Below, one piece after another: positions 6,896 through 7,878 of a DNA stretch of 7,878 nucleotides; the stretch's first letter is position 1; the number at the start of each line of letters is the position of its first letter. Source of the DNA: Oligoflexales bacterium (GTDB lineage: Bacteria > Bdellovibrionota > Oligoflexia > Oligoflexales > Oligoflexaceae). A program made the position numbers and the translations under genes. Where the stretch lies: the NCBI GenBank assembly GCA_015232735.1, contig JADFZC010000105.1, positions 1 to 7,878 of the forward strand, read 5' to 3'. Below the pieces are notes generated by a model. It searched no databases and was not told where the DNA came from. It saw only the letters and a list, made by a program, of their open reading frames with translations.

Positions 6896-7878
6896 GTGAA
6901 TCTGAAGAAAATTTTTGAAAATTCAGTTTGGTATGGCCTTGTTCCAAGGCTGCCCTCTCTGGTTACTGTCTTATTGATGCCAATTATCACTCCTTTTCTC
7001 ACCAAGACAGATTACGGGCAATGGGGAGTTATCAACTCATATTCTGGAATCGTTATGAGTATCTGTGGACTTGGTCTGCAACTTCCGATGGGTAACAGTT
7101 TTTTTAAATATCACAGAAATAGCAATTATAGGCTAGTATGGAGACGTATTTTCTTTCTGATGCAAATTAGTAGTGTATTACTGTCAATAATACTTTTTAT
7201 GACGGTATATTCATCTATTACCACTACGATGGGGCTGTTTCGGTTATCAGTAGCGTTTACTACTGTTATACCAATACTTCTTTATCCGAATCAGGTGATG
7301 GTGGAAACCTTTTACACATTAAGCGACAGACCAAGGCTATTTGTCATTGGAAACCTACTCGGCACTCTTCTTGGTATTTTTGTCTCATATTTTTCAATTG
7401 TTCAACTTAAATTAGGTTATTTTGGTTGGCTGCTTTCAGCCGCTACATCATCAGGTTTTGTTTTTATATTTTTTTTTAGACCGATATGGTTAGATGAAAA
7501 AATATATCCATATGCCTTATGCCCATTAAGACGAATTCTCAAATGGTTTCGTGTTTCTCTCCCCATCACCCTTCATATTCTTGGCAATAATTTGTTAACC
7601 ACATCTGATAGAATTATTATGGGGATACTAATGGTCAGCCTAGAGGATGTCGGGTTATATACAAACGGATTTCAATTTGGTGGATACATTACTATATTGG
7701 TTGGTGGCTTACTTACTGCCATTGGGCCGACTCACCAGTATGCCTACAGGGGCAACAATTTTCGCGAGGTAAGACAGTTATACTACCTAACGCAGCTCTG
7801 TTTATCCGGGATAGTATTTTTTGTTGCGTTATGGATGCCTGAAATATATTTTTTATTAATAAAAAACAAGCCATTACA
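6896..7878 (+). CDS. Wzx-like polysaccharide flippase (MOP/MVF superfamily), 3' end outside window (partial)
   Basis: The frame opens at GTG 6896, directly after an in-frame TAA, and stays open for 327 codons to the window edge. The N-terminus starts MNLKKIFENSVWYGLVPRLP, leading into the first helix with TPFLTKTDYGQWGV (32-45), the typical amphipathic start of Wzx/RfbX-type transporters. Further helices lie at about 84-104, 116-133, 147-168, 173-193, 217-237, 263-284 and 300-320. TTSDRIIMG followed by EDVGLYTNGFQFGG (about 235-264) matches the 'sDriiig....evGlYs' segment recurring in polysaccharide flippases. It should move undecaprenyl-diphosphate-linked repeat units across the inner membrane. 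It follows the polymerase gene on the same strand. A start further downstream would cut into the first helix, so the GTG is preferred despite its weak ribosome site. Confidence 0.88.
   Translation, partial: MNLKKIFENSVWYGLVPRLPSLVTVLLMPIITPFLTKTDYGQWGVINSYSGIVMSICGLGLQLPMGNSFFKYHRNSNYRLVWRRIFFLMQISSVLLSIILFMTVYSSITTTMGLFRLSVAFTTVIPILLYPNQVMVETFYTLSDRPRLFVIGNLLGTLLGIFVSYFSIVQLKLGYFGWLLSAATSSGFVFIFFFRPIWLDEKIYPYALCPLRRILKWFRVSLPITLHILGNNLLTTSDRIIMGILMVSLEDVGLYTNGFQFGGYITILVGGLLTAIGPTHQYAYRGNNFREVRQLYYLTQLCLSGIVFFVALWMPEIYFLLIKNKPL

Overview
This is an AT-rich bacterial window from a cell-surface polysaccharide or glycoconjugate locus. It holds six protein genes and no RNA genes, insertion sequences or CRISPR arrays that I can see. 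The Wzx-like flippase and Wzy-like polymerase pair points to lipid-linked (undecaprenyl-phosphate) O-antigen, capsule or exopolysaccharide assembly, most likely in a Gram-negative bacterium. Gene content alone does not fix the taxon. I consider a Desulfobacterota-like or other environmental Gram-negative source plausible but unproven.

Layout. (1) Positions 1-1279, plus strand: the 3' part of a gene for a multi-pass membrane protein with a C-terminal soluble domain, in the style of GT-C glycosyltransferase-like proteins. (2) Positions 1353-5247, minus strand: a three-gene run transcribed right to left. It encodes a family 2 glycosyltransferase with two C-terminal membrane helices (dolichyl-phosphate-sugar synthase style), a class I SAM methyltransferase, and a large multi-pass membrane protein resembling the LIC_10190 family. 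The first two are tightly coupled: the probable methyltransferase start directly follows the glycosyltransferase stop. (3) Positions 5248-5482: a divergent intergenic region. (4) Positions about 5498-7878, plus strand: an O-antigen polymerase/ligase-like membrane protein, a spacer with a nested inverted repeat, and the 5' part of a Wzx-like flippase that runs off the right edge.

How the genes may work together (inference). The GT2 enzyme would load a sugar onto polyprenyl phosphate at the cytoplasmic face. The methyltransferase may modify a sugar or the lipid-linked intermediate. The large membrane protein(s) may use the lipid-linked sugar on the far side of the membrane, as GT-C enzymes do. 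The flippase and polymerase would export and polymerise the repeat units.

The most notable points are: a perfect AGGAGG Shine-Dalgarno sequence in front of the polymerase reading frame with an ATT codon, not ATG/GTG/TTG, at the right distance; the stop-adjacent TTG start of the methyltransferase; and the GT2-methyltransferase-LIC_10190-like trio, which may be a small functional module of undescribed chemistry.
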